Of a DNA stretch of 6,347 bases, positions 1 to 4,938 are shown one piece after another. The first letter of the stretch is position 1, and each line of letters opens with the position of its first letter. This stretch comes from an uncultured Lysobacterales bacterium (GTDB lineage: Bacteria; Pseudomonadota; Gammaproteobacteria; Xanthomonadales; SZUA-36). The notes below the pieces were generated by a model. It worked only from the letters and a program-made list of their open reading frames with translations. It was not told the origin of the DNA and searched no databases. The stretch covers positions 1-6,347 of the forward strand of contig CALKKN010000371.1 of assembly GCA_937995275.1 (NCBI GenBank), read 5' to 3'. The translations under genes were made by a program, and so were the position numbers.

Positions 1-176
1 ATCGGGTTGGACTCGGCGCCGTGCTGGCGCAGCGGGCCGAGGTCGACCTGTTCAGGCCACCAGAACTGGGTTGCCTTCGCCATGCCCTGATTGGAAAGGG
101 CGCTGGACGGCACTGCTGCCGCCATCGCCACCGCGACCGCGACCGCGGTAAGTAAAGGTATCGTCTGCTTGAGCAT
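1..176 (-). CDS. katG: Catalase-peroxidase, exported KatP-like (5' part only)
   Basis: Heme catalase-peroxidases remove hydrogen peroxide by catalase and peroxidase activity. Only the first 58 codons are present; the gene runs off the left edge, so the heme pocket and the Trp-Tyr-Met adduct lie outside. The protein starts MLKQTIPLLTAVAVAVAMAA, a Sec-type signal peptide with a Lys in the n-region, a long Ala/Val core and a likely cut near PSSA-LS (residues 23-28). The mature start contains FWWPEQVDLGPLRQHGAESNP-like sequence (residues 38-58, key residues WWP, DL, PLR, H, ESNP), the hallmark N-terminus of KatG/KatP proteins. The signal peptide matches the periplasmic branch (KatP of enterohaemorrhagic E. 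coli, Legionella KatB) rather than cytoplasmic KatG. A GGGAG Shine-Dalgarno (minus strand, 185-189) sits 8 nt before the ATG at 176-174. Transcription diverges from the outer-membrane gene at 461. Family assignment is confident; export is inferred from the signal peptide. Confidence 0.88.
   Translation of the reverse strand, partial: MLKQTIPLLTAVAVAVAMAAAVPSSALSNQGMAKATQFWWPEQVDLGPLRQHGAESNP
130..147. repeat. Hexanucleotide tandem repeat (ACCGCG)x3 inside katG signal peptide
   Basis: Three perfect copies of ACCGCG lie head to tail. On the minus strand they encode the alternating Ala-Val run in the hydrophobic core of the catalase-peroxidase signal peptide. The unit is six bases, so gain or loss of a copy would change the core by two residues without shifting the frame. 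It may simply reflect Ala/Val codon use in GC-rich DNA. Confidence 0.6.
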
Positions 177-273
177 TGAGTTTTCTCCCATCGATGAAAA
201 CACGTTGTGTCCGTACCGCCATTTAATCGGATATGCGCGCGGGAATCGAATCGAAAAATTGGATCGTCGTCAT

Positions 274-288
274 TGATAATCTCTATCG
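274..288. promoter_or_regulatory. Candidate Fur- or OxyR-like operator upstream of katG
   Basis: TGATAATCTCTATCG matches the 7-1-7 Fur box (TGATAAT-n-ATTATCA) at 7/7 positions in the left arm and 4/7 in the right. Read on the minus strand, ATAGAGATTATCAAT (286 down to 272) matches 8 of the 10 fixed positions of an OxyR half-site (ATAG-n-T-nnn-A-n-CTAT), but the next half-site at OxyR spacing is poor (about 5/10). The site lies about 100 bp upstream of the catalase-peroxidase start in an AT-richer patch of otherwise GC-rich DNA. Iron or peroxide control of a catalase would be biologically sensible. The sequence does not settle which regulator, if any, binds. Confidence 0.3.
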
Positions 289-448
289 CCAATCGTTCAG
301 CGATCAAGAAGTCGGATAGGAGAGTCGACACAGGTCATTCGGCCGACATGGTCCTTCCAACCCATCATGCTAACTCCATTGTCCGGAATCCTCACCGCGA
401 ACATGGCCCGGGATTGCCGGAGGTCAAGGACCTGTCCGAAAAAGCTCT

Positions 449-454
449 TATACT
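449..454 (+). promoter_or_regulatory. Candidate -10 element (TATACT) abutting the barrel gene
   Basis: TATACT matches five of six bases of the sigma70 -10 consensus and ends only 6 nt before the ATG at 461. Transcription from it would begin at or next to the A of the start codon, giving a leaderless mRNA. This fits the absence of any purine-rich Shine-Dalgarno upstream of 461. No good -35 hexamer was found at 16-18 bp spacing. Confidence 0.35.
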
Positions 455-460
455 GGTTTT

Positions 461-1426
461 ATGGCTGGCAACTTCGGAGACGCGCGCCGAATCCGCCGGC
501 TTGCGGTTCTGGCGCTATGCATCGGGCCGCTGACTACTGTGGCAGCGGCGGAGCCGGATGTCGGGGATTCCAGTCCCTATCCATTCCTTTCGGCGGCCTA
601 CACGGTGCTCCCGTCCGCGGATCTGGACGCTGCGGGTGAGGGAAGTCGTCTAAAGACCAAGGAGACGCAATTGGCACTCGGGCTGCTTCAGTTCGAAGCG
701 GGCGGCCTGCGGTTCGATCTGGGCCTCGACTACCAGTACACGCGGTATGCATACGAGAACATCGACGGGCGGAATCGTGACCTGCATCGGCTGCAATTCC
801 CCGTTGGCCTGAACCATCGGGCTGCGAACTGGGGGCTCGACGCCTTCCTCGCACCGGGCGTCGCCACGTCCTCCAACGTCCTCAAGGATCTCTTCGACCG
901 GGGCTCCAGCGACGACTTCGTCGTCACCGGGCGGGTGGAAGCGACATTCGGGCAGGGCGACCGGTCGAGCTGGATTGCCGGCGCCGCCTACGACCGGGCC
1001 TTTGGCGAAGCGAAGCCCTATCCCGTGGTCGGGTGGCTCTACCGGCCGGGGGACAACCTGAGCCTCCGGTTGGCATTCCCGGATTCAGCCCTGGAATTCA
1101 GGATTTCCGAGCGGCAAAGTGCCTCGATACGACTGTTTCCCGCCGGCTACGAGTGGCACGTCGTCAGCGATGAGCTGGATGACGAATTCGACTACCGGGT
1201 CGAGGCCATCCGCCTGCAGGGCGTGTGGAGCTATCGCGTGTACCGGTCGGTATGGCTCGATCTTTCCCTGGGCTACGAATTCGACCGCCACCACGAGTTT
1301 GTGGACGACACGGGCACGCCGATTGATTCCTCCGTGGACAACCAGGTGCTGGTGATGCTGGGCTTACGCTGGGGCGACGGTCCGGTGCCCTATACTCACC
1401 AGATCACGCGGCTGCCTGCTCGATAG
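461..1426 (+). CDS. Outer-membrane beta-barrel protein, DUF6268-like
   Basis: A 321-residue predicted exported protein of unknown specific function. The N-terminus has an Arg-rich n-region (residues 9-13), a hydrophobic core LAVLALCIGPL (about 14-24) and a likely signal-peptidase cut near VAAA-EP (about 28-31). The mature part has many short amphipathic segments with alternating hydrophobic residues, rich in aromatic and Gly residues (for example around QLALGLLQF, FDLGLDYQYTRY, WLDLSLGYEF and VLVMLGLRWG), separated by charged turns. This is the pattern of an outer-membrane barrel. The overall feel, with a near C-terminal strand ending in LRWG, recalls DUF6268-type barrel proteins, but that name is from memory and tentative. 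The protein does not end in the aromatic residue typical of many barrels; about 17 residues follow the last strand. ATG 461 is the first usable start after an in-frame stop at 371-373. No Shine-Dalgarno is visible. The peroxiredoxin gene follows after about 180 bp, so an operon is uncertain. Confidence 0.72.
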   Translation: MAGNFGDARRIRRLAVLALCIGPLTTVAAAEPDVGDSSPYPFLSAAYTVLPSADLDAAGEGSRLKTKETQLALGLLQFEAGGLRFDLGLDYQYTRYAYENIDGRNRDLHRLQFPVGLNHRAANWGLDAFLAPGVATSSNVLKDLFDRGSSDDFVVTGRVEATFGQGDRSSWIAGAAYDRAFGEAKPYPVVGWLYRPGDNLSLRLAFPDSALEFRISERQSASIRLFPAGYEWHVVSDELDDEFDYRVEAIRLQGVWSYRVYRSVWLDLSLGYEFDRHHEFVDDTGTPIDSSVDNQVLVMLGLRWGDGPVPYTHQITRLPAR

Positions 1427-1450
1427 ATGGCGGGTTTCCACTCTACAGCC

Positions 1451-1464
1451 CGGGTTCGAACCCG
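1451..1464. repeat. Perfect 14-bp palindrome after the barrel gene
   Basis: CGGGTTCGAACCCG is a perfect inverted repeat 24 bp beyond the barrel gene stop. Its centre GGTTCGAACC resembles a tRNA T-arm, but no acceptor, D or anticodon arms and no CCA end surround it. No T-run follows, so it is a poor intrinsic terminator. It could be a dimeric regulator site upstream of the peroxiredoxin gene, or chance in GC-rich DNA. Confidence 0.4.
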
Positions 1465-1485
1465 ATAACACCCGGCCGGATGCAT

Positions 1486-1491
1486 TACAAT
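1486..1491 (+). promoter_or_regulatory. Candidate -10 element (TACAAT) for the peroxiredoxin gene
   Basis: TACAAT matches five of six bases of the sigma70 -10 consensus and lies about 115 bp upstream of the peroxiredoxin start, 22 bp after the 14-bp palindrome. No recognisable -35 hexamer is present at normal spacing, so if functional it may depend on an activator. The leader would be about 105 nt. Confidence 0.25.
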
Positions 1492-1548
1492 CCTGCGAAC
1501 GCCTGACGCCGGCACGAACCGCGAGCAAATCCCGGCACCCATCGGAAA

Positions 1549-1573
1549 TGCAAAGACGCTGTTGCAAAGGCGC
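1549..1573. repeat. Short imperfect tandem repeat in the peroxiredoxin leader
   Basis: TGCAAAGACGC and TGCAAAGGCGC (10 of 11 bases identical) are spaced 14 bp apart, 33 bp before the peroxiredoxin ATG. The period does not match a helical turn, and no function can be assigned. Confidence 0.4.
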
Positions 1574-1605
1574 CGGTCCACAGTCACACGGGAGTGAACG
1601 TGACG

Positions 1606-2292
1606 ATGAAGCTGATGAACATAATTCTGGTCTGCCTGGTGTGCGCCGTCGCCCCGGCAGCCCTGGTCGCCGACGGTCAGCGCACGGACATCCACACGGA
1701 GACCGATGCGATCCAGCCGCTGTTGCCCGGCATGCGGGCGCCCGCCTTCGAAGTCCGGGACGCCAGGGGTACGCCGGTGGCTTTGGATCCCGATCACATG
1801 CAGAAGCCCGTCGTGCTGACGTTCTTCCGCGGCGGCTGGTGCCCCTACTGCAACCTGCACCTGTCCGAGCTGCGCAAGGCGGAGGCGGAACTCGGGCAAA
1901 TGGGTTTCGATATCTGGTTCATCAGCGTCGACAAACCGGAACTGCTCTACGAAAGCCTGCAGCAGCCTGACATCGGCTACCAGGTGCTGTCCGATGCCGG
2001 GCTGGATGCGACGCGCGCATTCGGCATCGCGTTCCAGGTCCCGGATGAACTGGTGGAGAAGTACCTGACCTTCGACATCGACCTGGAGGCCGTTTCCGGG
2101 GAAACGCACCACGTGCTGCCCGTGCCCTCCACCTACATCATCGGCGCCGACGGTGTCATCCGGTTTCAGTACACCAATGTCAACTACAGGGTGCGCCTGC
2201 ATCCGGACGTGCTGCTGGCGGCCGCGCGGGCCCATACCGATGAAGCCGACAAGCGGTTGATCAGGCAGCGTGAAGCCAGGAAGAAGTCCTGA
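1606..2292 (+). CDS. Exported peroxiredoxin-like protein (AhpC/TSA family)
   Basis: A thioredoxin-fold peroxidase-like protein of 228 residues that probably reduces peroxides or acts as a thiol oxidoreductase in the periplasm. A signal peptide MKLMNIILVCLVC to about residue 22 ends with ALVA-DG. After the linker come PGMRAPAFEVRDARG (about 41-55, the usual start of AhpC/TSA domains), a beta-strand VVLTFF and the active-site motif FRGGWCPYC with Cys79 and Cys82, then PSTYIIGADGVIRF (about 174-187) containing the conserved Pro-Ser-Thr and the D-G turn. The FxRGxWCPYC form is typical of peroxiredoxin-like proteins whose second Cys sits two residues after the peroxidatic one. Starts at GTG 1594, GTG 1600 and ATG 1606 are in frame. 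GGGAG (1590-1594) lies 5 nt before GTG 1600 and 11 nt before ATG 1606. ATG 1606 was chosen because it gives a standard signal peptide, but GTG 1600 is possible. The two extra Cys in the signal core do not form a good lipobox. Confidence 0.85.
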   Translation: MKLMNIILVCLVCAVAPAALVADGQRTDIHTETDAIQPLLPGMRAPAFEVRDARGTPVALDPDHMQKPVVLTFFRGGWCPYCNLHLSELRKAEAELGQMGFDIWFISVDKPELLYESLQQPDIGYQVLSDAGLDATRAFGIAFQVPDELVEKYLTFDIDLEAVSGETHHVLPVPSTYIIGADGVIRFQYTNVNYRVRLHPDVLLAAARAHTDEADKRLIRQREARKKS

Positions 2293-2330
2293 CGCCGGGA
2301 GAATTGGGCTTCGTCGGGAGGATCCTTTTT
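2287..2330 (+). terminator. Weak candidate intrinsic terminator at the peroxiredoxin stop
   Basis: TCCTGACG (2287-2294, including the stop codon) can pair with CGTCGGGA (2312-2319), giving eight pairs with one G-T wobble around a 17-nt loop. A TTTTT run follows at 2326-2330. The six-base gap between stem and T-run and the large loop make it a weak terminator. It may only reduce read-through into the DUF3179 gene. Confidence 0.25.
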
Positions 2331-2376
2331 CTGCACGGTTGCTGCCGGCCCATAGCTGCGCATGTGATCCTTTTTC
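2321..2376. repeat. 11-bp direct repeat GATCCTTTTTC, two copies
   Basis: Perfect copies lie at 2321-2331 and 2366-2376, 45 bp apart start to start, in the 130-bp gap between the peroxiredoxin gene and the small ORF. The flanks differ, so the identity is confined to this word. The T-runs stand out from the GC-rich background. Regulator half-sites or terminator T-tracts are both possible. Confidence 0.5.
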
Positions 2377-2422
2377 GAACTTTCCGGTCCTCTTGCCTGA
2401 GCATTGAAACGGAGAGTCGAAG

Positions 2423-2503
2423 ATGAATTTCATCAGCGAACAGCGCACGTGGCTGCTGCTGATCGCGGCCTGGTTCGCCCTCGGGGGAGGCGACAGGGAG
2501 TGA
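2423..2503 (+). CDS. Small hydrophobic ORF (26 aa) coupled to the DUF3179 gene
   Basis: ATG 2423 opens a 26-codon frame ending at TGA 2501-2503. The product begins MNFISEQRTW, continues with a hydrophobic stretch LLLIAAWFALGG and ends in GDRE. This could be a one-pass membrane microprotein or a leader peptide. It has a convincing ribosome site: GGAGAG at 2411-2416, 6 nt before the ATG. Its stop overlaps the GTG start of the next gene in a GTGA quartet (2500-2503), the classic arrangement for translational coupling. The Shine-Dalgarno of the next gene (GGGGGAGG, 2483-2490) is embedded in its Gly codons. I do not recognise the peptide. It could also be the remnant of an older signal sequence lost by frameshift. 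Context and initiation signals support translation, but no homology is claimed. Confidence 0.45.
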   Translation: MNFISEQRTWLLLIAAWFALGGGDRE

Positions 2504-3468
2504 CCAGAGGCCTGGTGGCGGTCGCCATCCTGTGCGCCTGCACGGCCGCCGCGGCGCTGGCCGAGGGGCCGCGGCCGGGGAACCCCCGCGGCTACGAAGT
2601 CGACATTCTGACCGAAACCTTTGGCCTCGATCAGGCGGCGATAGACGTCCCCATCGACAAGGTCTTCCAGGGGTGCTCTCACCGCGATTGCATACCGTCG
2701 ATCGACGAGCCCGCGTTTGCTCGGACGGACCGTGTCGATTTCCTCGAAGCGGATGATCTGCTCCTGGTGCTCAGCCATGGCGGGCTGACGCGCGCCTATC
2801 CAGCGCGAATCCTGGACCTGCATGAGATCGTCAACGACTGGTTCGGCGAAGATGCCGTGCTGGTGTCGTACTGCCCCCTGTGCGGCTCCGGGCTTGCATT
2901 CCTGCGCAAACTGGATGGCCAGGACGTCGAGTTCGGGGTTTCCGGTCTGTTGCACAACAACGACCTGATCATGTACGACCGCGCGACCGAGTCGCTGTGG
3001 CAGCAGATCACGGGCCGATCCATCGGCGGACCCAGGCGGGGGCAGGTTCTGCAACCTCTGCCGCTGACCATGACGACCTGGGGCGAATGGCAGCCGCTCA
3101 ACCCGGCGGCCGACGTGCTGGAGCCGCCTGGCGGCCGCGAGGCCTACGCCCGGCGCCGCTACGCCGACTACGAGACCAGTGACCGGCTGTTGTTCCCGGT
3201 CACGGCCGAGAGCGCCCGGCTGGCACCGAAGCGCGTCATCTACGGCGTCGAACTGGCAGACCAGGCGGTGGCCATCGACGCCGAGTGGCTCTCCAAACAG
3301 AAGCGGTGGAGCCACAGTACAGCCGCGGGTGAATTGTCCCTGTCAGTCGGCGCGGACGGTGGCGTGAGTGGCCTGCTGGATGGCGAATCGGTGCCGGTGC
3401 ACCGGATGTTCTGGTTCGCCTGGTACAGCTTTCATCCGACCACGGCCCTGGTCGAGGGAGCAGACTGA
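2500..3468 (+). CDS. DUF3179 domain-containing exported protein
   Basis: A 322-residue protein of the DUF3179 family, whose biochemical role is not established. GTG 2500 is the preferred start because GGAGG at 2486-2490 lies 9 nt upstream and the result is a clean signal peptide (LVAVAILCACTAAAALA, cut after about residue 21). A TTG at 2404 in the same frame would add 32 charged residues without a ribosome site. LCAC at 11-14 is a near-lipobox, so lipoprotein processing is possible but atypical. Family marks: GCSHRDCIPSIDEP (Cys59 and Cys64), SYCPLCGSGLAF (Cys125 and Cys128), FGVSGLLHNNDLIMYDR (about 145-161), ESLWQQITG and LTMTTWGEW. The CPLCG knuckle and the first Cys pair suggest metal binding or a redox disulfide; that is inference. 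Length is normal for the family and the frame is intact. The gene overlaps the small ORF by 4 bp and lies 207 bp after the exported peroxiredoxin gene. Confidence 0.86.
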   Translation: MTRGLVAVAILCACTAAAALAEGPRPGNPRGYEVDILTETFGLDQAAIDVPIDKVFQGCSHRDCIPSIDEPAFARTDRVDFLEADDLLLVLSHGGLTRAYPARILDLHEIVNDWFGEDAVLVSYCPLCGSGLAFLRKLDGQDVEFGVSGLLHNNDLIMYDRATESLWQQITGRSIGGPRRGQVLQPLPLTMTTWGEWQPLNPAADVLEPPGGREAYARRRYADYETSDRLLFPVTAESARLAPKRVIYGVELADQAVAIDAEWLSKQKRWSHSTAAGELSLSVGADGGVSGLLDGESVPVHRMFWFAWYSFHPTTALVEGAD

Positions 3469-3478
3469 GAGGCCCATC

Positions 3479-3492
3479 GGCGCCGCGGCGCC
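3479..3492. repeat. Perfect 14-bp GC palindrome after the DUF3179 gene
   Basis: GGCGCCGCGGCGCC is self-complementary and starts 11 bp after the DUF3179 stop. No T-run follows, so it is not a standard intrinsic terminator, though an RNA hairpin there could stabilise the 3' end. Palindromes of pure G/C are common in such genomes. Confidence 0.4.
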
Positions 3493-3550
3493 CGGGCGGA
3501 GGGTGAGCCCCTGCAAATTCCTGCGGCACTGCCGCGAGGCGCGAAAGGTG

Positions 3551-3577
3551 TTGCGTCTCCCCGGATTCGCTTATCCT
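3551..3577 (+). promoter_or_regulatory. Weak candidate sigma70 promoter for iadA
   Basis: TTGCGT (3551-3556) and TATCCT (3572-3577) are separated by 15 bp, with three and four consensus bases respectively. The spacing is short and the match modest. A start near 3584 would leave a leader of about 45 nt before the iadA ATG. The separate 160-bp gap upstream of iadA favours independent transcription. Confidence 0.25.
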
Positions 3578-3628
3578 AGACAGGCTGGATTGCTCAGGTC
3601 CACCGCGTAAACCTTCCGGACCCGTAAC

Positions 3629-4777
3629 ATGCTTACCCTGATAACCAACGCCGAAGTCTTCGCCCCGGAACGCCTGGGTCGGTGTGACGTACTGATCGCG
3701 GGCGCCCGCGTGGCCGCGGTTGCCGCGTCCGTCCCATTGCAGGGCGATCCATTGGAGGTCGTCGACGCCGGAGGACGCTGGTTGCTGCCGGGCTTCGTGG
3801 ACGCCCTGACGCACCCCTGCGGGGGCGGTGGCGAGGGCGGTTTCGCCAACCGTACCCCGGAACTGGAAGCCGCCGATTTCGTCCGCGCCGGCGTCACCAC
3901 GCCCGTCGGTGCCCTCGGCACCGACGCGCTGGCCCGCAGCCTCGAGGTACTGTACGGCAAGGTCATGGAGTTGCGCGAGCGCGGCCTGTCCGCCTGCATG
4001 CTGTGCGGCTCGTACCGCCTGCCGCCCGTAACCCTGACCGGCGACGTGGCCCGCGACCTGGTATTTATCGAACCGGTGATCGGCGTAGGGGAGGTTGCCA
4101 TTGCCGACCACCGGTCGTCCCAGCCCGCCGCGACCGAGCTGCGGCGGCTGGCGGCCGAGGTCCACCTCGGCGGCACGCTCAGCGGCAAGCGCGGCACGGT
4201 CCTGGTGCACGTCGGTGAAGGCGACGCGGGCCTGGCCTTGCTGGAGGAAGCTCTGCGGGACAGCGACCTGCCACGCCGGGTGTTTTATCCGACGCACGTC
4301 AATCGGAGCAGCAGACTGCTGGACCAGGCGATCGAGTACGCCCGGCAGGGGGGATTTGCGGACATCACGGTGGCGACTACCCCCGAGTTCATCGCCGGCG
4401 GCGAGGTTCCACCCCTGGAGGCGCTGAGTCGCGCGATGGAGGTGGGGGCGCCGGCGGAACGGCTGACGCTGTCCTCGGACGCGGGCGGTTCGCTGCCGCT
4501 GTATCGCGATGGCGAACTGGTCGGCTTGCAGGCGGCCTCGCCGGCCGTGCTGCTGGATTTGCTGCAGACTGCGATCCGGGAAGAAGCCGGCCTCGTCGAT
4601 GGCGCGGTCGCCGCGTTGACGCGCAATCCCGCCGAGGCGTATGGCCTGACGGGCAAGGGCAGGGTGGCTGCGGGCTGCGATGCCGACCTGCTGCTGCTCG
4701 ATCCCCGTAGTGGAGACCTGATCGACGTGTTCGGCGGAGGGCGGCGCCTGATGCGGTCAGGCGAGATCGTATCCTAG
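3629..4777 (+). CDS. iadA: Isoaspartyl dipeptidase (beta-aspartyl-peptidase), variant metal site
   Basis: A cytoplasmic amidohydrolase-superfamily enzyme that hydrolyses beta-aspartyl dipeptides from isoaspartyl-damaged proteins. Its 382 residues match the usual length (E. coli IadA is about 390). Motifs aligned from memory to E. coli IadA: GGGGEGGF with Glu69 (E77), GSYRLPP with Tyr129 (Y137), IGVGEVAIADHRSS with Glu155 near the bridging Lys162 position and Arg162 (R169), LVHVGEG with His194 (H201), PTHVNRSS with His223 and Arg226 (H230, R233), TLSSDAGGS with Asp284 (D285), and the C-terminal GRVAAGCDADLLLLDP of the composite beta-sandwich. The oddity is at FVDALTHPC: E. coli has DQHVH, so the first metal-binding His is Leu60 here and only His62 remains. 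Glu in place of the carboxylated Lys is known in a bacterial subgroup. ATG 3629 aligns with the family N-terminus, but the ribosome site is weak (CCGGA at 3617-3621). No signal peptide. Activity on isoaspartyl substrates is therefore likely but not certain. Confidence 0.88.
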   Translation: MLTLITNAEVFAPERLGRCDVLIAGARVAAVAASVPLQGDPLEVVDAGGRWLLPGFVDALTHPCGGGGEGGFANRTPELEAADFVRAGVTTPVGALGTDALARSLEVLYGKVMELRERGLSACMLCGSYRLPPVTLTGDVARDLVFIEPVIGVGEVAIADHRSSQPAATELRRLAAEVHLGGTLSGKRGTVLVHVGEGDAGLALLEEALRDSDLPRRVFYPTHVNRSSRLLDQAIEYARQGGFADITVATTPEFIAGGEVPPLEALSRAMEVGAPAERLTLSSDAGGSLPLYRDGELVGLQAASPAVLLDLLQTAIREEAGLVDGAVAALTRNPAEAYGLTGKGRVAAGCDADLLLLDPRSGDLIDVFGGGRRLMRSGEIVS

Positions 4778-4801
4778 AGCGGCATCGCTGTCTCCGCAGC
4801 G

Positions 4802-4909
4802 TTACTTCGAGTGCGACAGCAGCCAGTCGTAAACGTCCTGGCGGGCTAACCGCTGCGGCGCGGTACCCTTGCGTTTTTGCGGAATTTGGTAGTAGGGTCC
4901 CCTGACCGT
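4802..4909 (-). pseudogene. Possible 3' remnant of a lost minus-strand gene
   Basis: The minus strand has an open stretch of 35 codons ending in TAA (4804-4802), bounded upstream by an in-frame TAA (4912-4910) and lacking any ATG, GTG or TTG. The translation runs GPYYQIPQKRKGTAPQ and ends RQDVYDWLLSHSK. The ending, with an amphipathic helix VYDWLLSHS and a basic last residue, resembles the C-terminus of many alpha/beta-hydrolase or esterase proteins (comparison from memory). About 27 of 35 codons end in G or C, similar to the genuine genes here. It may be the eroded tail of a gene that once converged on iadA and was truncated by arrival of fadD. It could also be chance: the stretch is short and GC-rich DNA favours open frames. 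Confidence 0.25.
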
Positions 4910-4914
4910 TTACT
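4886..4914 (+). promoter_or_regulatory. Candidate sigma70 promoter for the acyl-CoA ligase gene
   Basis: TTGGTA (4886-4891) and TTTACT (4909-4914) each match four of six consensus bases and are 17 bp apart, the optimal spacing. Transcription would begin near 4921, giving a leader of about 18 nt that contains the ribosome site AGAGAG (4927-4932). No FadR-like operator was recognised. Confidence 0.35.
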
Positions 4915-4938
4915 AACCGAGATTGCAGAGAGCAGCAC

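Noticed and set aside
1449..1466. tRNA fragment (T-arm-like GGTTCGAACC)
   Set aside because: No other tRNA arms, no acceptor pairing and no CCA. The sequence is explained as a simple palindrome.
1594..1605. GTG 1594 as start of the peroxiredoxin gene
   Set aside because: The GGGAG ribosome site overlaps this codon rather than preceding it. ATG 1606 or GTG 1600 fit better.
2404..2499. N-terminal extension of the DUF3179 protein from TTG 2404
   Set aside because: No ribosome site before TTG, and the extension would bury the signal peptide behind 32 charged residues. GTG 2500 has GGAGG at good spacing.
1396..3315. 639-codon open frame on the minus strand
   Set aside because: It lies antisense to the peroxiredoxin and DUF3179 genes, has no recognisable motif, and its composition is that expected from reading GC-rich genes backwards.
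3479..3499. GC palindrome as intrinsic terminator of the DUF3179 gene
   Set aside because: No following T-run; the sequence continues GC-rich.
3236..4297. 353-codon minus-strand open frame
   Set aside because: It is a shadow of the DUF3179 3' end and iadA, both of which show clear family motifs on the plus strand.
4786..4801. CGCTG/CAGCG hairpin after iadA as terminator
   Set aside because: Only five pairs with a six-base loop and no T-run on either strand.
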